Source: Amylostereum areolatum (lineage: Eukaryota; Basidiomycota; Agaricomycetes; Russulales; Stereaceae). Taken from it: 64,000 nt of DNA. Shown one piece after another: positions 11,204 through 24,000 of the stretch; position 1 is the stretch's first letter; every line of letters starts with the position of its first letter. Under the pieces are notes generated by a model that worked only from the letters and a program-made list of their open reading frames with translations, did no database searches and was not told the DNA's origin. Location of the stretch: the NCBI GenBank assembly GCA_012932865.1, contig SAXG01000033.1, positions 1 to 64,000 of the forward strand. Reading direction: 5' to 3'. Position numbers and translations under genes: made by a program.

Positions 11204-13212
11204 ATGTACTGGCTTTCGCTCTCCCTCCTGTCCCTCGTCCCGTTGGGTCTCGCGAAGCCGGTGTCGCCCCGCTGGAACGACCTCCAGGTCAAGCATGAGT
11301 GGTACGACGTCCCGAAGGGCTGGGTGCCCGTCGGCACCGCGCCCGAGGGAACGACGATCGACCTGCGCATCAAGCTCAAGTCCCACGACGAGGGCGCCCT
11401 CCACAAGGCCCTCTACGAAGTCAGCGATCCTGCCCACGAGCGGTGCGCGTTTTGCTATCTTTATCCTAGCCTTCTCACTGATCGTCGACGGCAGCTACGG
11501 CGCCCACCTTTCCAAGGAGGAGGTCGCCGCCCTCGTCGCCCCGCATCAGGACACCCACGACGCCGTGTCGGCGTGGCTCGCGCACCACGATATCCCCGCG
11601 AGCTCCGTCCGCCCATCCCTCTCCGGCGACTGGCTCATGATCACCGACGTCCCGGTCGATACCGCGGACGCCCTGCTCGGTGCATCCTACCAGCTCTATT
11701 CGCACGAGGACACGCAGAACACGGTCCTGCGCACGACCTCCTACTCCCTCCCCGCCGTTCTCCACGAGCACGTCGCCGTCGTCGCCCCCACCACGTACTT
11801 CGGCAGCCCGCGCCCCGCGAAGGCCACCTCTCACGTTAACGGCAACGCGGCCACCATCGAGGAGGACTCGGCCATCCGCGCTTCGATCGACAGCCATCGC
11901 GCGCTTGGCTCGCTCGCCGTTCCGTCCAGCTGCGCCAACACCATCACCCCCCGCCTGCCTCAAGGCGCTCTACAACACCACCGGTTACACCCCCAAGGCC
12001 ACCGCCAAGAACGTCCTCGGGGTCGCGGGATACCTTGACGAGTATGCGAGCCACTCCGATCTCACCAAGTTCGCTTCGCGCTTCCTCACCGGCGCGTCGA
12101 GCGCTGCATTCACCGTGAAGCAGATCAACGGCGGCGGCGACGACCAGAGCAACCCTGGTTCCGAGGCCAACCTCGACATTCAGTACACGACCGGCCTGTC
12201 TTTCCCCACCCCCCAGATCTACTACAGCACGGGCGGCTCCCCTCCTTTCAACAAAGACGAGAACACGCCCACGAACTCCAACGAGCCCTACCTCGACTTC
12301 CTCGACTACCTTCTGGCACAGAGCACGATCCCGCAGACGCTCACGACGTCGTACGGCGACGACGAGCAGACCGTTCCCCGCGACTATGCGCTGAATGTAT
12401 GCAACCTCTTCGCCCAGCTGGGCGCCCAGGGAACGACCGTGCTGTTCAGCAGCGGCGACTCCGGTGTCGGCAGTGACTGCGTGACCAACGACGGCAAGAG
12501 CACTCGCCAGTTCCTCCCCGCGTTCCCGGCCAGCTGTGCGCGCATCTTTTCCCTGTTCTCTCCTTGCTTCCATTATTGACCGTTGCATATATAATAGGCC
12601 CCTTCGTGACCGCCGTTGGAGGAACTACGGGTATCAAGCCCGAGCGCGCTGCCAGCCTCTCCGGCGGTGGCTTCTCGAACTACTTTGCACGCCCCAGCTA
12701 CCAAGACAAGGTCGTCCCCGCCTTCGTCAGCAGCATCGGCACTCTTTACTCCGGCCTTTACAAGTACGTTGGCTTGCTTTCGTCATTGACGGTGGTCCTG
12801 ACGCGCCTTCTTAGCACCTCTGGCCGTGCGTACCCCGACGTCTCCGCCCAGGCGGAGGGATTCCAGATCGTCATCGACGGCAGCGTAGCGTCCGTCGACG
12901 GTACCAGCGCCTCTTCTCCTGTAATGCGCCCTTCTCCGTCCTCTTGCCCCGTCGCCCGCATGCTCATCCCCTCCCGCGTAGACGGTTGCCGGTGTGGTCT
13001 CGCTCCTGAACGACTACCGCTTGTCGCAGGGCAAGTCCGCGCTCGGGTTCCTCAACCCCCTCCTGTACGCGTCCGCCTCCGCGGGCTTCAACGACATCAC
13101 GTCCGGCACGAACCCCGGCTGCAACACCAACGGGTTCACCGCGGTCAAGGGCTGGGATCCCGTCACTGGCTTCGGGACCCCCAACTTCGGCAAGCTCCAG
13201 TCGCTCGTCTGA
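11204..13212 (+). CDS. Secreted S53 (sedolisin-type) serine-carboxyl peptidase, copy B
   Basis: Tandem paralogue of the gene at 8531, with the same five-exon plan: 11204-11442, 11495-12535, 12598-12763, 12815-12920, 12982-13212, about 593 aa. It has a signal peptide (1-17), a propeptide, Glu303/Asp307 in EANLDIQY, the oxyanion motif SSGDSGVG in its usual form, Ser in DGTSASSP, and the C-terminal calcium-binding segment. One extra C in the run of six at 11947-11952 (five in copy A) breaks the frame inside exon 2. After removing it, the exons read through to TGA at 13210-13212. The copies differ mainly by conservative changes, so both are likely functional proteases that arose by recent duplication. 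Role is by family: extracellular protein digestion at acid pH. Confidence 0.93.
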
Positions 13213-13487
13213 GCGGTGTACTTACTTCGGAAGGAAATGGGTGGTTCGGGTGTGGGATGTACACTTCTGTACCAATGGAACGCATTTTTGCTTGGGATCT
13301 TCCCCGAGAATCTGACAGTCGGGTCGATATTCGGCGTTCAATGTGATGTTCTCCCGTGCTAATGCGCTCATGGCTGATATTCGCGCGGTCCCTCGGCAGC
13401 AGTCACAGATAGGGTGCGTTGCGTTACGTGCGTGGCCTGCGTTTTGGTGACGTCGCTTAAGTATACCTCCTTTTGATTCCAACTTCC

Positions 13488-15435
13488 ATGTCACCGTCGG
13501 TCACATACGAAGACCGCAATAGGAGCCCGAGCTCATCCACCCTCACCTCAGTGCAGTCGTGGCTTGCGAGATCCTCAAACGATGTCATCTCCAAATACGT
13601 CAATACCCTGCGCGAGGATCCACCTGCAGTGAAGAGGTGGTTCCTAACCCTCTACAGAGCCAAGAGGAAAGGCGGGAGGAACAGAGACCCCACGTTCTGC
13701 CAGCTCGCGGAATGTTTCGCCAGGACGCACGACCTGCGCAAGGAGCGCACGAACACGAGGGTGGTCATTCCGAGGGAGTCGGCATTTCTGCGCGATGGCG
13801 TGGCGCTGATGGTGTCGGCGGGACTACCGAAGGTGTTCGTCGATGTGGTGGGAGAGTACGGGTTTGTGGACGAAGATCCGGTGTGTGCCTTCGACTTCTA
13901 TTCGATACCAGGGCGCTCTGATCAGTAAATATGACGGCCCTTTCTGAACGCGATGTACTTAGGGATGGACGCACAACATTCTAGCCTGCCTTGTGGACGT
14001 TGCGGAGATGTGTGTGGGCCGGGCCTCCAAAGACGCATCCGTGCCGCTTGTAGACGAGCTGCTGACCGGCTCGGATGCGATCTGGGAGACGTTGTGGGCT
14101 AGGAGACGCGACCTTATGCGCGGTGTCGATGTGGTCGCGGAGGAAGAAATGCGGGCGATGCTCGCCGAGCTCCTTCAGAACTATCAGAGGCTTTACAATA
14201 TTCGGTGTGTCGCCTCTGTCACTGTTTACATACCTGCTACTCACCGGTCGTGGTTGGGGCAGACGAAGGAGTGCGACGCTTTTATCAGGCCGCACCGCGG
14301 ACCTCATTTTCTTCCTCTGGTACCATGCGCCTGTCGAGCGATTGAGCGCCCGGTGCCCGGAGGTTTTCTACTTCATTACCAGAAGACTGCCCCTCACGCC
14401 GACCGAGATGCGAGAATGGTCCCAGCGCGCCGTTGTGCCTCAGTTTAGCGCGACCAAGGTCCTCCAACGGTTCACTCGGGAGCTCGAGGACCCCAGGGTG
14501 GGTGGTAGACATGCACCTCTTCTTCCTCATTCATATGTTCGGGTTCACGGCCGAGCACCCTGAAATCGTGACGGCGATCATGCAGGGCCCTATCTTTAGA
14601 CCTCTCGCCATTGCAGTTCGGCGTCAAGGGGAAGTCGGACAGCGAGAGTATGATAAACAAAATACACCGGTTGCCGTATTTTCCTACATCAGGTAGGCAT
14701 CCTATACCATCCAGCGTCTTCACGGGGAGCTCATTGGAGGTTCTTTGACAGAGGCGCTTTCGAGAATCAGCCGGTCTCTGAGTGTTTATCGCCCCTGATA
14801 CAACGCTACGGGCTGTTCAAGACGATGTCGCACGGAGCGACAATCTGCGTGGACGACAGCTGTCCTTCTCCGAGCACTCGTACGCGCGCATTCGGGCTCG
14901 GACAGAATGTAGGTTTCAAGACTCACGCGGGGTCGTAGGCGTCTGCACGGATTTCATCGAAGCAACCTGCCGGCTGCTCGCTGGCCCGTCCACTCCGAAG
15001 GGGAAGACCCGTCTGCGACACGCGCTGAAAAAGGACGCGCGGGAGCACTGGCTGTCCATCTTTTCCGCTCTCCGGCAAGGACGTCCGTCCGACCCAAGCT
15101 TGTCAGCGCTGCATCAAGATCTGGTGAACGCGTGGACGCGGCTTGGGAACGAGGCGGGGCTCAGTTTCCAGGCAGAAAATGAACGTCACAGGAGGTCGAT
15201 GGCAAGGCTGGCGAGCCGCATGTGCTACGACAAGACATGCGAGTTCAATGGAAATCCATCGGCGACACCACACCTGATGATGAGGTGCAAAGGGTGCAGG
15301 TCGGTCCAGTACTGCGACCGTGCATGCCAGAAAAAGTCGGTGTTTCTACCTATTGCCCTCGCCCGTCTCTGATGCACCCTCCACAGCGATTGGTGCGAAG
15401 GAAGGCATCGCGAAACGTGCAGGGGACAAAACTGA
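13488..15435 (+). CDS. MYND-type zinc-finger protein
   Basis: Multi-exon gene ending in a C-terminal MYND finger, a protein-interaction zinc module. The finger reads CYDKTCEF, then RCKGCRSVQYCDRACQK, an intron at about 15333-15386, then DWCEGRHRETC, with stop at 15433-15435. The body is helical and unrecognised. Readable exons include one from ATG 13488 with NDVISKYVNTL and VKRWFLTLYR, then LVDVAEMCVGRASKD, then HLFFLIHMFGFTAEHP, then a long exon around 14900-15330. This plan, a long alpha-helical body with a terminal MYND finger, is widespread in Agaricomycetes, usually in large families of unknown function. Frame joins near 13925 and 14496 need one to four bases of correction, so the exon map is approximate. 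Confidence 0.72.
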
Positions 15436-15565
15436 CGGATTTTTTCGCGTTGTGATTTCTATGAGTGATCTATTTTACTCATTGTTTGTGGTATCCGAGT
15501 GTCCTCCAATCTAGCATACCACTTGCTGGTGGGTAAGACTCTTCGAGGGACGCGACGCGATCACG

Positions 15566-16578
15566 TCACATGATCGTGTCCAGCCATGCCGCGCCCCGGT
15601 CGAACATGTCGCGGTCGGGAAACTCCTCCACAATGTCGCACTCGAACCCCTCCGTCGTCAGCAAGTACCTCCTCCGCAGCGTCCGCTTTCCGTCTTCGCC
15701 CAGCCCCGCCCCGCACTCACACAGCGTGAACTTGGGCGCACCCGAGCTTGCGGAACATCTGCCCGATAGCGAACTTGTCCTCGAGGAAGAGCTTTGCGCA
15801 TGGGGGCGAGGTGACGCGAACGGTCGACGTGGCGACGCAGGTGACTTTTTTGGAGCACAGGAGATGGACCTGCCTGTGTTGGGTGACGGGGTTCGTTGGC
15901 GAGACGGCGTCCATGTCGACGCCTTGCGGAGAGGTGTTTGCAAAGATGGGCTGGATAGTTATCGTGTGGTTGAAATACGCGCTATGGGTGTTTTTAGCTT
16001 GCGACGGGACAAGCGAAACGTGTCAGGTGTGCTTGCCTGAGGAGGCGCTGGAGGTCGCCACGAGCGGTGAGCATGACGCGCTCGAGACCCGTTACGTCGG
16101 CAGGCCATCCGGTAAACTGGAAAGATTGAGTACGCGCATATATAACACACGTCACAGCACATACCTCGACAGTAGTGTCTTTCGCGTCGAACGAGTCTGC
16201 GAAGCCCATCGTAACTGTTGTGGTTGAAGGCAAGATGCGCGCAAGGCCGGTAATTTCGATCGTAATGAACTTCAGCGTCAGCCTGTGAGCACTCGGAGCC
16301 TAAGTACATGCGATGAGGATGGGTGCGACGTACAAAAAGGCGCACCTCTAGCAAGATTGCGCTCTTGAGGGTGCCCTTCCTCCGCACTGTGCAAGTGAGA
16401 CGAGTTCCGGGAATCGGGGAACGATGGCGTCGTACTTGTCGTCAAAGTCCGTACCCAGCCGTACCCTGGCGATACTTGCTTCACCTGACAGATAGAGTTC
16501 TACAGCCGTTATCCATAGGTGAACGAGGACAGGTGAGGACAGGAGGGTATGAAGATCATGGTTGATGGTTGGAATCAA
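15566..16578 (-). CDS. Hypothetical protein, unrecognised
   Basis: A minus-strand gene with coding character but no family I can name. Reading from ATG 16578: a helical N-terminus (HDLHTLLSSPVLVHLW, ARVRLGTDFDDKYDAIVPRF), an intron with a GTGCGC donor and TCACAG acceptor at about 16290-16345, then LTLKFITIEITGLARILPS and MGFADSFDAKDTTVE, then VTGLERVMLTARGDLQRLL, and at the C-terminus LFLEDKFAIGQMFRKLG followed after a frame change by LLTTEGFECDIVEEFPDRD, stop near 15566. It converges on the MYND gene (about 130 bp between the stops). The frame change near 15725 could be an assembly error. Confidence 0.5.
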
Positions 16579-18463
16579 AGTTCGAATTGTTGCATAGGCG
16601 CCGCACGCAGCTTGTCTACAACGTCCATGACCGGTCTCGGACTCATCTCCAATTTTACGCCTCTCTTCCCTCAGGCCTCATATCTCTGAATACTCAGCGC
16701 TAATACGGCCTGCGACAGCCTGCTGAAGAATTGCGAGCGGAACACATGAAACTTGGTCGCCTTTTTTCCTGTCCACGGCTGACTGGGGTCTAAGTAGCTT
16801 TCGGATGTCCCATGGTCGCGCCGACGTAAGCACAACGTTCCCAGCATGGTTGGCCTTCTCCAAACAAAGGTCTTCTTTTGTCTCTGGACCGGCCACGATG
16901 GCCGGAATGAGCGTGGTCGCGCTCTCACTCAACACTCAGTGCTCTATTTGTCGTGTTGGTGCTGAAAGGATAAAGGCACGTCATTACCTCAACCCGTTCA
17001 TGCTGGATATAAACCTCCTTTTCGCAGCGGCATCCCCCACGACCTGACCCCCATGTCTAACACGCTTCCCATCGCGTCCGACGACGACCTCGTTCCGTCC
17101 TGGGCTCCCCACTCATTGCGGGTGCAACACCTCTCTCCGCGCAATAGCTGTGATAGCCATGAGCATCGAACGTCTTCCTCTATCGTCACCTCAATGCATC
17201 GCGTGTATACACGGCCTACATTGTGACGGGCACATTTCTGACCCATGGGGCTGTATCTGGGAGGACTGAGAAGGGTAAGCCATGGGTATATGCATGTCAA
17301 ACGTATACTGACCGTCGTGTTCTCTCGTCTTTTAGGCTGGCTGCGAGTTCGTCCGTGCGAAGTCCACATCGTCAAGAATTGGAGGAACTCAGTACACACC
17401 TACGACTAATTAACCTCGAGGAGCCGCGTCTGCCGAAGCAACCATCGATCTGATCACGACCTTCATCTCCCGCACCTACCCCTGTCCTGCACGCCTTCTC
17501 CCACTGTGAAGGTTCCAATTCAATGCTCCTTTTCGAAGCTGCATTTCCGCTTCCTGCCTGCATATCGCGTGTGGACCTGTGTCCCGGCATATCTTGCCTT
17601 TGCCCCATCCCCGTGCGATCGACATTTGACGTCCAGACCTTGCTATTCTGTAGTATCGCGCGAGCCGCGCGCAAGTCCCCTTCCCTGGAGCTCATCGCCT
17701 CAGACGAAATTCATGCAGCGTGGCACAGGATTCGGGGCGAAGATGAGACATGGGTTCAGGGGGGCGCTGGCAGATATGAGTGGACTGTCGTACGATGAGA
17801 AACGTTGTGATCAAACGCTATAAAAGAAGCAAGGCCAGCAAACGGTTCGTCTTGGCCCTTGGGTATCTTTTCACACGCGGTGTGCTGACATCCGTCCACT
17901 TAGGTCGACATATCGGTGCAAATGCACCCCGCATTGGTGTACCCCCGGCCCTTGTGTCTGATAGCACATCCCCAACGTTGCCATACTCTCTCCCTTCTAT
18001 ATCTATCTTTACACTTCAATCTCGGTTTCTTTGGCCCGTGCACGCTGATCTCTCTCAAGACTACAAAACCAACCACGGCGCACAGAAGTCTCTTTTTCCA
18101 CCCACCATCGTATTCCGTCCAGGACGCGAGCCCTGTCCCCTCGTACCCTATGACACAAGTGCACTGAGATTAACCCTATGTGCGCCTTTCTTTCGACTGA
18201 GTTAACTATAATATACTTACTCGTCGGCGTTATGTATAGTCCCATCCCCGGATTCCAACTTACCCTGTCCTTGCCTTCGTCAAGGAGTCTTCATCATACT
18301 CGCTCTGCCGAAGCCCTTTGCCCTCAAGATACCTACATCTCTCCTTGGACTGAAGGTAGAAGGTGCACTGGCCTATCGCCAATCCTAGAGCCTCAGTATC
18401 CCGTGTTCCTTTCCTTACTCGAACGCGACCGAAGCGCATCCCCCCGCAAATCCACGAATCATA
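16579..18463. other. No confident gene; includes DNA duplicated before the second CHAT gene
   Basis: Patches of this region resemble the region before the second CHAT gene: GTATACTGACCGTC near 17308 against GTATACTGACTTTC near 24763; a block near 17690-17825 against 25190-25325; and CTTCAATCTCGG followed by TGGCCCGTGCAC near 18017 against 25602. An 85-aa ORF on the minus strand (16678-16935) has coding-like composition but no motif. Confidence 0.45.
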
Positions 18464-21400
18464 ATGGTGAGTTGCGGGTCGCTGAGTGATTGTGACCTAC
18501 CACTGACATCGACACGTTTAGGCGGATCAAATTATGCAATCGAAGGCTGCTGGCACTGGGGAATACGACCAGATACTCACGTTGTTACGATCCTCGTCCG
18601 ACATCGGCCAGCTCGCTCCCATGGGGTCCCCGACGTTCTTCACTTCGCTTCTGTCAATGGTTCTCAGTCTGAATCCCGGGTCGGAGCGATTCGAAGAGAT
18701 ACGCCACCTATTTGCGATGATATTGCGAACCTCCTTCCAGCATCTCCCCAACCTTCACCAACGCGATACAGTCCAAGCAAGGCTGGAGTATTTCGCTCAG
18801 CATATGCCTGAGGATGCCTCGTTACTGTCCCGCGTCGGTATATCCTTCTACGAACGGTTCGAGGAACGTGGCAATCTGGTAGACATCGAAACGGCCATCA
18901 TCTTCAATCAACGGGCCGTCAATCACACGCCCGAAGGCCACGCCGACCAGTCTATCCGACTTAATCATCTCGGAAACTCCTTCCTGCGTCGATTCGAGCG
19001 GTTGGGAGACGTGGCAGATGTCGACAGCGCGATCCGTCTGCAGCGCAAGGCTGTCGATCTTACTCCCGAGGGCCACGCCGACAAACCTGCATGGCTCAAT
19101 AACCTTGGGAACTTCTTTCGGGGTCGATTCGAGCGGTCGGGGGATGTCGTGGACGTCGACAGCGCCATCTGCGTGCAGCGCAACGCCATCGATCTTACTC
19201 CCGAGGGTCATCCCAATAAGCCTACCCTACTTAGCAACCTAGGAAACTCCCTGATGCGGCGATTCCAGCGGTTTGGGGCCGTGGCGGATATCGACAGCGC
19301 TATCCGAGTGCAGTGCGAGGCCGTCAATCTCACTCCCGAAGGCCACGCCGACAAGCCTGGGTGGCTCGGTAACCTCGGAAACTCCTTTATGTGTCGATTC
19401 CAGCGGTCGGGGGACGTCCTGGATGTCGACAGCGCCATCCGTCTGCAGCGCCAGGCTGCCGATCTTACTCCCGAGGGCCACCCCAACAAGCTCATGTACC
19501 TCAACAACCTTGGCGGATCCCTCCTGTGTCGATTCAGGCAACTGGGAGACATGGCGGATATTGACCGTGCCATCTGTGTGCAGACCCAGGCCGTGGATCT
19601 CACTCCCGAGAACCACGCCAACAAGCCGGGGTTGCTGAACAACCTTGGCCTGTCCTTTCAGTGTCAATTCGACCGGTTGGGAGATGTGGTCAACGTCGAC
19701 AGTGCCGTCCGTGTGCAGCGCTTGGCCGTCGATCTCACCTCCGAGGGCCATGCGGACAAACCTATGTATCTCAACAACCTTGGAACCTCTTTCCAGCATC
19801 GATTCATGTGGTTGGGAGACATCACGGATATCAACAGTGCCGTCAGTGTGCAGCGCGAAGCTGTCAACGTCACTCCCGATGGCCATGCCGACAAACCTAT
19901 GTACCTCAATAACCTTGGAGGATCCCTCATGCGTCGGTTCGAGCGGTTGGGAGATGTAGTGGATATCAACAATGCCATCCACGTGCAGAGCCAGGCCGTC
20001 GATCTCGCTCCCGAGGGCGATGTCAGCAAGCCTGGATGGCTCACCAACCTCGGAATCTCTCTACAGTGTCGATTCAAACGGTCGGGGGATTTTGTGGATA
20101 TCGACAGGGCCATCTGTGTGCAGCGCGAAGCTGTCGATCTCACTCCCGAGGGCCATGCCAACAAGCCCATGTGCTTCCACAACCTCGGAGGATCACTCCT
20201 TTGTCGATTCAACGGGAGAGAAGACGTGGCAGATATTGACAGCGCCATCCATGTTCAGCGTCAGGCTCTTGGTCTCGCTCCCGAGGGCCACGCTGACAGG
20301 ACTTCCCTACTCAACAACCTTGGACACTCCCTCCGGCATCGATTTCAGCGGTTGGGGGAGATGGCCGACTTTCAGGCCGCCATCGATGTTTTCAGGAAAG
20401 CCGCAGATAATCCTTCTGGCCCACCGTCAGGCAGATTCGATGCTTCCCGACAATGGGCTCTGCTCCTGTCCTCTCCGCCTTCCACATCCTCACCCTTGGA
20501 GGCCTACCAGGTGGTGCTAGCGCTTGTGCCGCGCATGGTATGGCTAGGCTCCGACCTTCACCGTCGGTATGAGGAACTTCCTGCCATAGCCAAAGTAGTT
20601 AGCGAAGCCGTTGCCGCCGCAATCGCCGCCGGTGACCTGGCGTGTGCTCTCGAATGGCTGGAGGAGGGCCGGTGCGTCATTTGGGGACAGATGCTTCAAC
20701 TCCGCACACCGCTCGATGATCTGCGCACTGTGGACCCAGTGCTTGCTGATGATTTGGAACAAACTGCACATGCGCTTGACGTTGCGGGAACAAGGACGGG
20801 CTTCCAGTTTAACGGGAAGGAAGAGGAGACATCGTTGGAGGATGACGCGCAGAACCACCGTCGTCTCGCAGAGAAATACGAGCGGATGGTTGAGAAGGCT
20901 CGCACACTCCCTGGATGCGAAGATTTCTTGCGACCGAAGAGGCTCGCACACTTTCTCCCGGTCGCCGAGTCCGGTCCTGTGGTTGTAGTCAACGTTGCAG
21001 AGGAACGTTGCGATGCTTTGCTTCTTCGACGAAGTTCTGAAGGGGTCATGCACATTCCGCTCCCCACGCTCTCTCACGGGACTGTGGATCGTTGGCAGAA
21101 GGCCTTACTCCAATCACTTCAAAATGCAGGTGTGCGGGAACGGGGTAGTGCCACGGCGTGGACACCTTTGGCCAGCGACAGGTCATCACATATTTTAGGA
21201 AACCTTTGGTCGGCTATCGTGCAGCCGGTTCTCAATACGCTCGCCGAGGTAAGTTCTATGCATCGCTGTACTCATAGCACGTATAATCACCGACTCTGGT
21301 TGTTCGTAGTCGTCGGGCGATTTGTGGTCCACAGGCTTTATTCCTCACCTCACCTGGTGTGCGACGGGTCCCTTGGCGTTCCTTCCCCTCCATGCGGCCG

Positions 21401-22107
21401 GGATCTACGATGAAGCAGGGCCAAAAGTTTTCGAATTTGTCGTCTCATCCTACACGCCAACCCTTTCCGCACTACTCGAGGCTGGACGACGCGGTTGCAG
21501 TCGCTCGCCGACTCCTAGCGTTTTGGCTGTATCGCAGCCTGGAACACCTGGTCAAAGTTCATTGCCTGGGACTGTCGAGGAGATTGCGGCTGTCAAGGAA
21601 ATCGTCGGAAATCAAGGATTGTATCTAGACGGAGAGGCGGCGACCAAGGATTCCGTGCTAGACGCTATGGCGGACCACGACTGGATCCATTTGGCTTGTC
21701 ACGCGCATCAGCATCCTCAAGACCCTACGCAGAGCGCGTTCATCCTCCACAACAGCCGCTTGGATCTCCTGTCCATCATGCAACGCTCGTTCAAGCACAC
21801 CGAGCTCGCGTTCCTGTCGGCCTGTCAAACCGCCACCGGCGACGAGAAACTGACGGAGGAGGCGGTCCATCTCGCGGCGGGAATGCTGATGGCGGGATAT
21901 ACAAGCGTCGTGGCGACGATGTGGTCGATCAAAGACAAGGATGCGCCTGTAGTTGCGAAGGAGTTCTACTCGCGGTTGATGGAGGAGGGCGGGCAAGATC
22001 GAAGGAAGGTGGCGTACGCGCTCCATGCGGCGGTGAAGCGTCTGCGCGATCAGGTCGGGGAGAAAAACTTCGTCCGATGGGTGCCCTTTATTCACATTGG
22101 GATTTGA
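18464..22107 (+). CDS. TPR-CHAT protein 1 (caspase-like CHAT protease with 44-aa repeats)
   Basis: A large cytosolic-type protein: an N-terminal helical part, then about 11 repeats of 44 residues in the TPR/SEL1 style, then a linker and a C-terminal CHAT domain (caspase HetF associated with TPRs). Likely exons: the single codon ATG 18464-18466, then 18522-21248 and 21310-22107, giving 1,175 aa; the Met at 18534 is an alternative start. The repeat core reads NLGxSxxRRFxRLGDxxDxDSAIxxQRxAVDLTPEGHAxKP. The CHAT domain shows LTWCATGPLAFLPLHAAGIYD and the catalytic dyad His1041 (LACHAHQ) and Cys1082 (SACQTATGD), then GMLMAGYTSVVATMWSIKD. No frame breaks. In bacteria, TPR-CHAT proteases act in defence; the fungal role is unknown. 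No signal peptide or membrane segment seen. Confidence 0.9.
18938..20400 (+). repeat. Eleven 132-bp coding repeats in TPR-CHAT 1
   Basis: Units of 44 codons repeat head to tail. Near-constant parts are ACTCCCGAGGGCCA, TCGATTC and GACAGCGCCATC. The last unit diverges at MADFQAAIDVF. Confidence 0.9.
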
Positions 22108-24000
22108 GCCTATGTTTGTATTTCCAAGCCTCTTCATCATATCCTCCCATTTTTCTGTTCCGTCGTTTCATGCCGCTGGTTTCGGATTTTCGTTGAAGAC
22201 CTGTGCATACATTCGTGGATCGATGCACCGTACATACGCACATGTCCTTTGACAGACTGCCTCCCACCTGTAGTGAGTCGCGATGTGTATCCGTCGTTCC
22301 TCATACGCGCATACAAGCTGTCAGACACCTCCGCCTCTATGCACTATGTTCCGCATTGATGCATCGTTGTAAGTACATGTATTGTATTCAAAGTGAAGTC
22401 TACGCGAGTCCTCATGCGAACTAGCGGGGATTGTTGTAGAGGCGAGCCTTCGACATGCTGACGATGGTCTTCAACGGGATGGACGGTTCCTTCAATGAAA
22501 CCGTCGAGCCGACTGTGGATTGGGAGATAATGCGGAGGGGACTGGACAAAACAGTTTAGGTTTCACTGTTTCGGAGAACGCTGCGCGGAACAACGAACGG
22601 TAGACCAGCTCACTCGCACCCAACAAAGGTCCTCCTTACTGCCTCTATCTCGTTCGATTTCTGTCCGATATAGGTAGATCGAGGGCCGCGTGGTAAGTAT
22701 GAGGCACAAGCCCGGTGTTGCTCTTATGTTCATTGTTCTCGCGATCTTGTCCGTCTCCTCCTCGAAGTGGCTGCTAATGTTCTTCGAGAGGGCGACTGTA
22801 TCGGGGAGGCCGAACGAAGGGGTCCGATTGAGGTCGCCGTGGCGTTTAATTTCCCGCAAATGGCCTTCAGCGGATCCTTTGATTGAGCGGCTCGGTTTGG
22901 GATCCTTGAGGCCACAGACAAAGGCCTAGAGTGGGGCGAGACGGCGCGTGAATGAGGTTGATTGGAAGTTTCATATTGAGACCACGGTGAGAGCTGGAGG
23001 TGACACATGAGCCTGAAGGATGAGCGAGAAAGAAAGAAGATACGTACGCGCACGAGTAGAGAGCACATTGTTCGTACAGCTAAACATCATCCAAATCATC
23101 CTTCCCCCGGTCGCAACAATCTTCGCGTCCCTTGGCCATGCACTCCTCCCATACGTCCTCCGGAGTTCTAGGTCCAGGTCCTACGCCGTAGACAGGACGG
23201 GGCCTTGATCGGACTTGGGGTCTTGCACTCGTGAGGGTCTGGTCTGAAACCAGAGCAGAGGTATGCGGAAGGAGGAGATGGGTATGGTGGTGCGCCGGGG
23301 GGACGCCTAGACTTGGCAAGCACGCAACTTGTAAGAGATCATTGGGGGATATAAAAGACGCTGGGGACGGAACCGAAAAGTAGTGACCGGAGGAGCGGAT
23401 TTGGGTGAGAGCGGGAGGAGCCATCGCCGACTACGGGGAGATCTTGTCGAGATGAAGCGGGGCCCCAAAGAGGGAAATGAAAGCCTGGGTGATTTGTATG
23501 CCTGGTGAGCCGGAGAAATGAGAGAAAGTGCGGCAAGGAATACGCACCGTAGCAGGGCGAGCAACTTCTCCATCGCATCCAGCACTCCACCGCCGCAATT
23601 CCATAGACATTCGTCCATGCGTCGTGAGGCGGAAAAGGATGAAAATTGATGTGAGCTGACCAAAGCCTTTGAAAGGATACCCGAGAGAGAGGTCAATGGC
23701 CGTTCACGAGAACTGGAGGAGAGACGAGGACCGAAATCAATCTCCGAGACTTTGCTCGGCAGATTCCGTTTACCGGACGACGACAATGAACTCGTTACTC
23801 TGAAACTTGAAGTCGAACAAACCGTCATCCGTTCCTCTCGTCACTATCAGCCTTCCACTACACTTCAAGTGGCTCACCGCACTGGCCACCTCCACCCCCG
23901 GTCTCTTCTACCTCTCACCCCTTCCCCTTCCAACCCTGTTCCGAGAGATGAAGCGAAAATCTCGTAGGCATTAACTAGCGACGACATGCAGTCACGAAAA
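22108..24000. other. No supported gene
   Basis: About 1.9 kb between the CHAT pair. The best ORF is on the minus strand (23307-23828, 173 aa), with the segment LDAMEKLLALL before a GTGCGT donor and a CACCCAG acceptor that could mark an intron. I see no family motif in it. Other ORFs are serine/arginine-rich and look like chance. Confidence 0.35.

Larger units (their letters stand above)
8190..13340 (+). repeat. Tandem duplication carrying two S53 peptidase genes
   Basis: Two units lie head to tail: about 8190-10690 and 10865-13340. The match covers the promoter (for example the shared stretch from CGACCTGGATGAA, and the CCCCGAGAAGCGCACGATAAT block at about 8408 and 11071), all five exons and four introns, and the 3' flank (GGAAGGAAATGGGT and GGGATGTACACTT after both stops). 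The starts are offset by 2,673 bp. Confidence 0.9.

Noticed and set aside
8531..13212. Programmed frameshifting in the S53 genes
   Set aside because: The shifts lie at different sites in the two paralogues, both in C runs, with no slippery heptamer or shared context; indel error explains them better.
16678..16935. 85-aa minus-strand ORF as a gene
   Set aside because: Coding-like composition but no family motif, no partner exons and no matching copy before TPR-CHAT 2.
18938..20400. Regular repeats resembling an array such as CRISPR
   Set aside because: Units are 132-bp in-frame coding repeats without spacers, in a eukaryotic gene.
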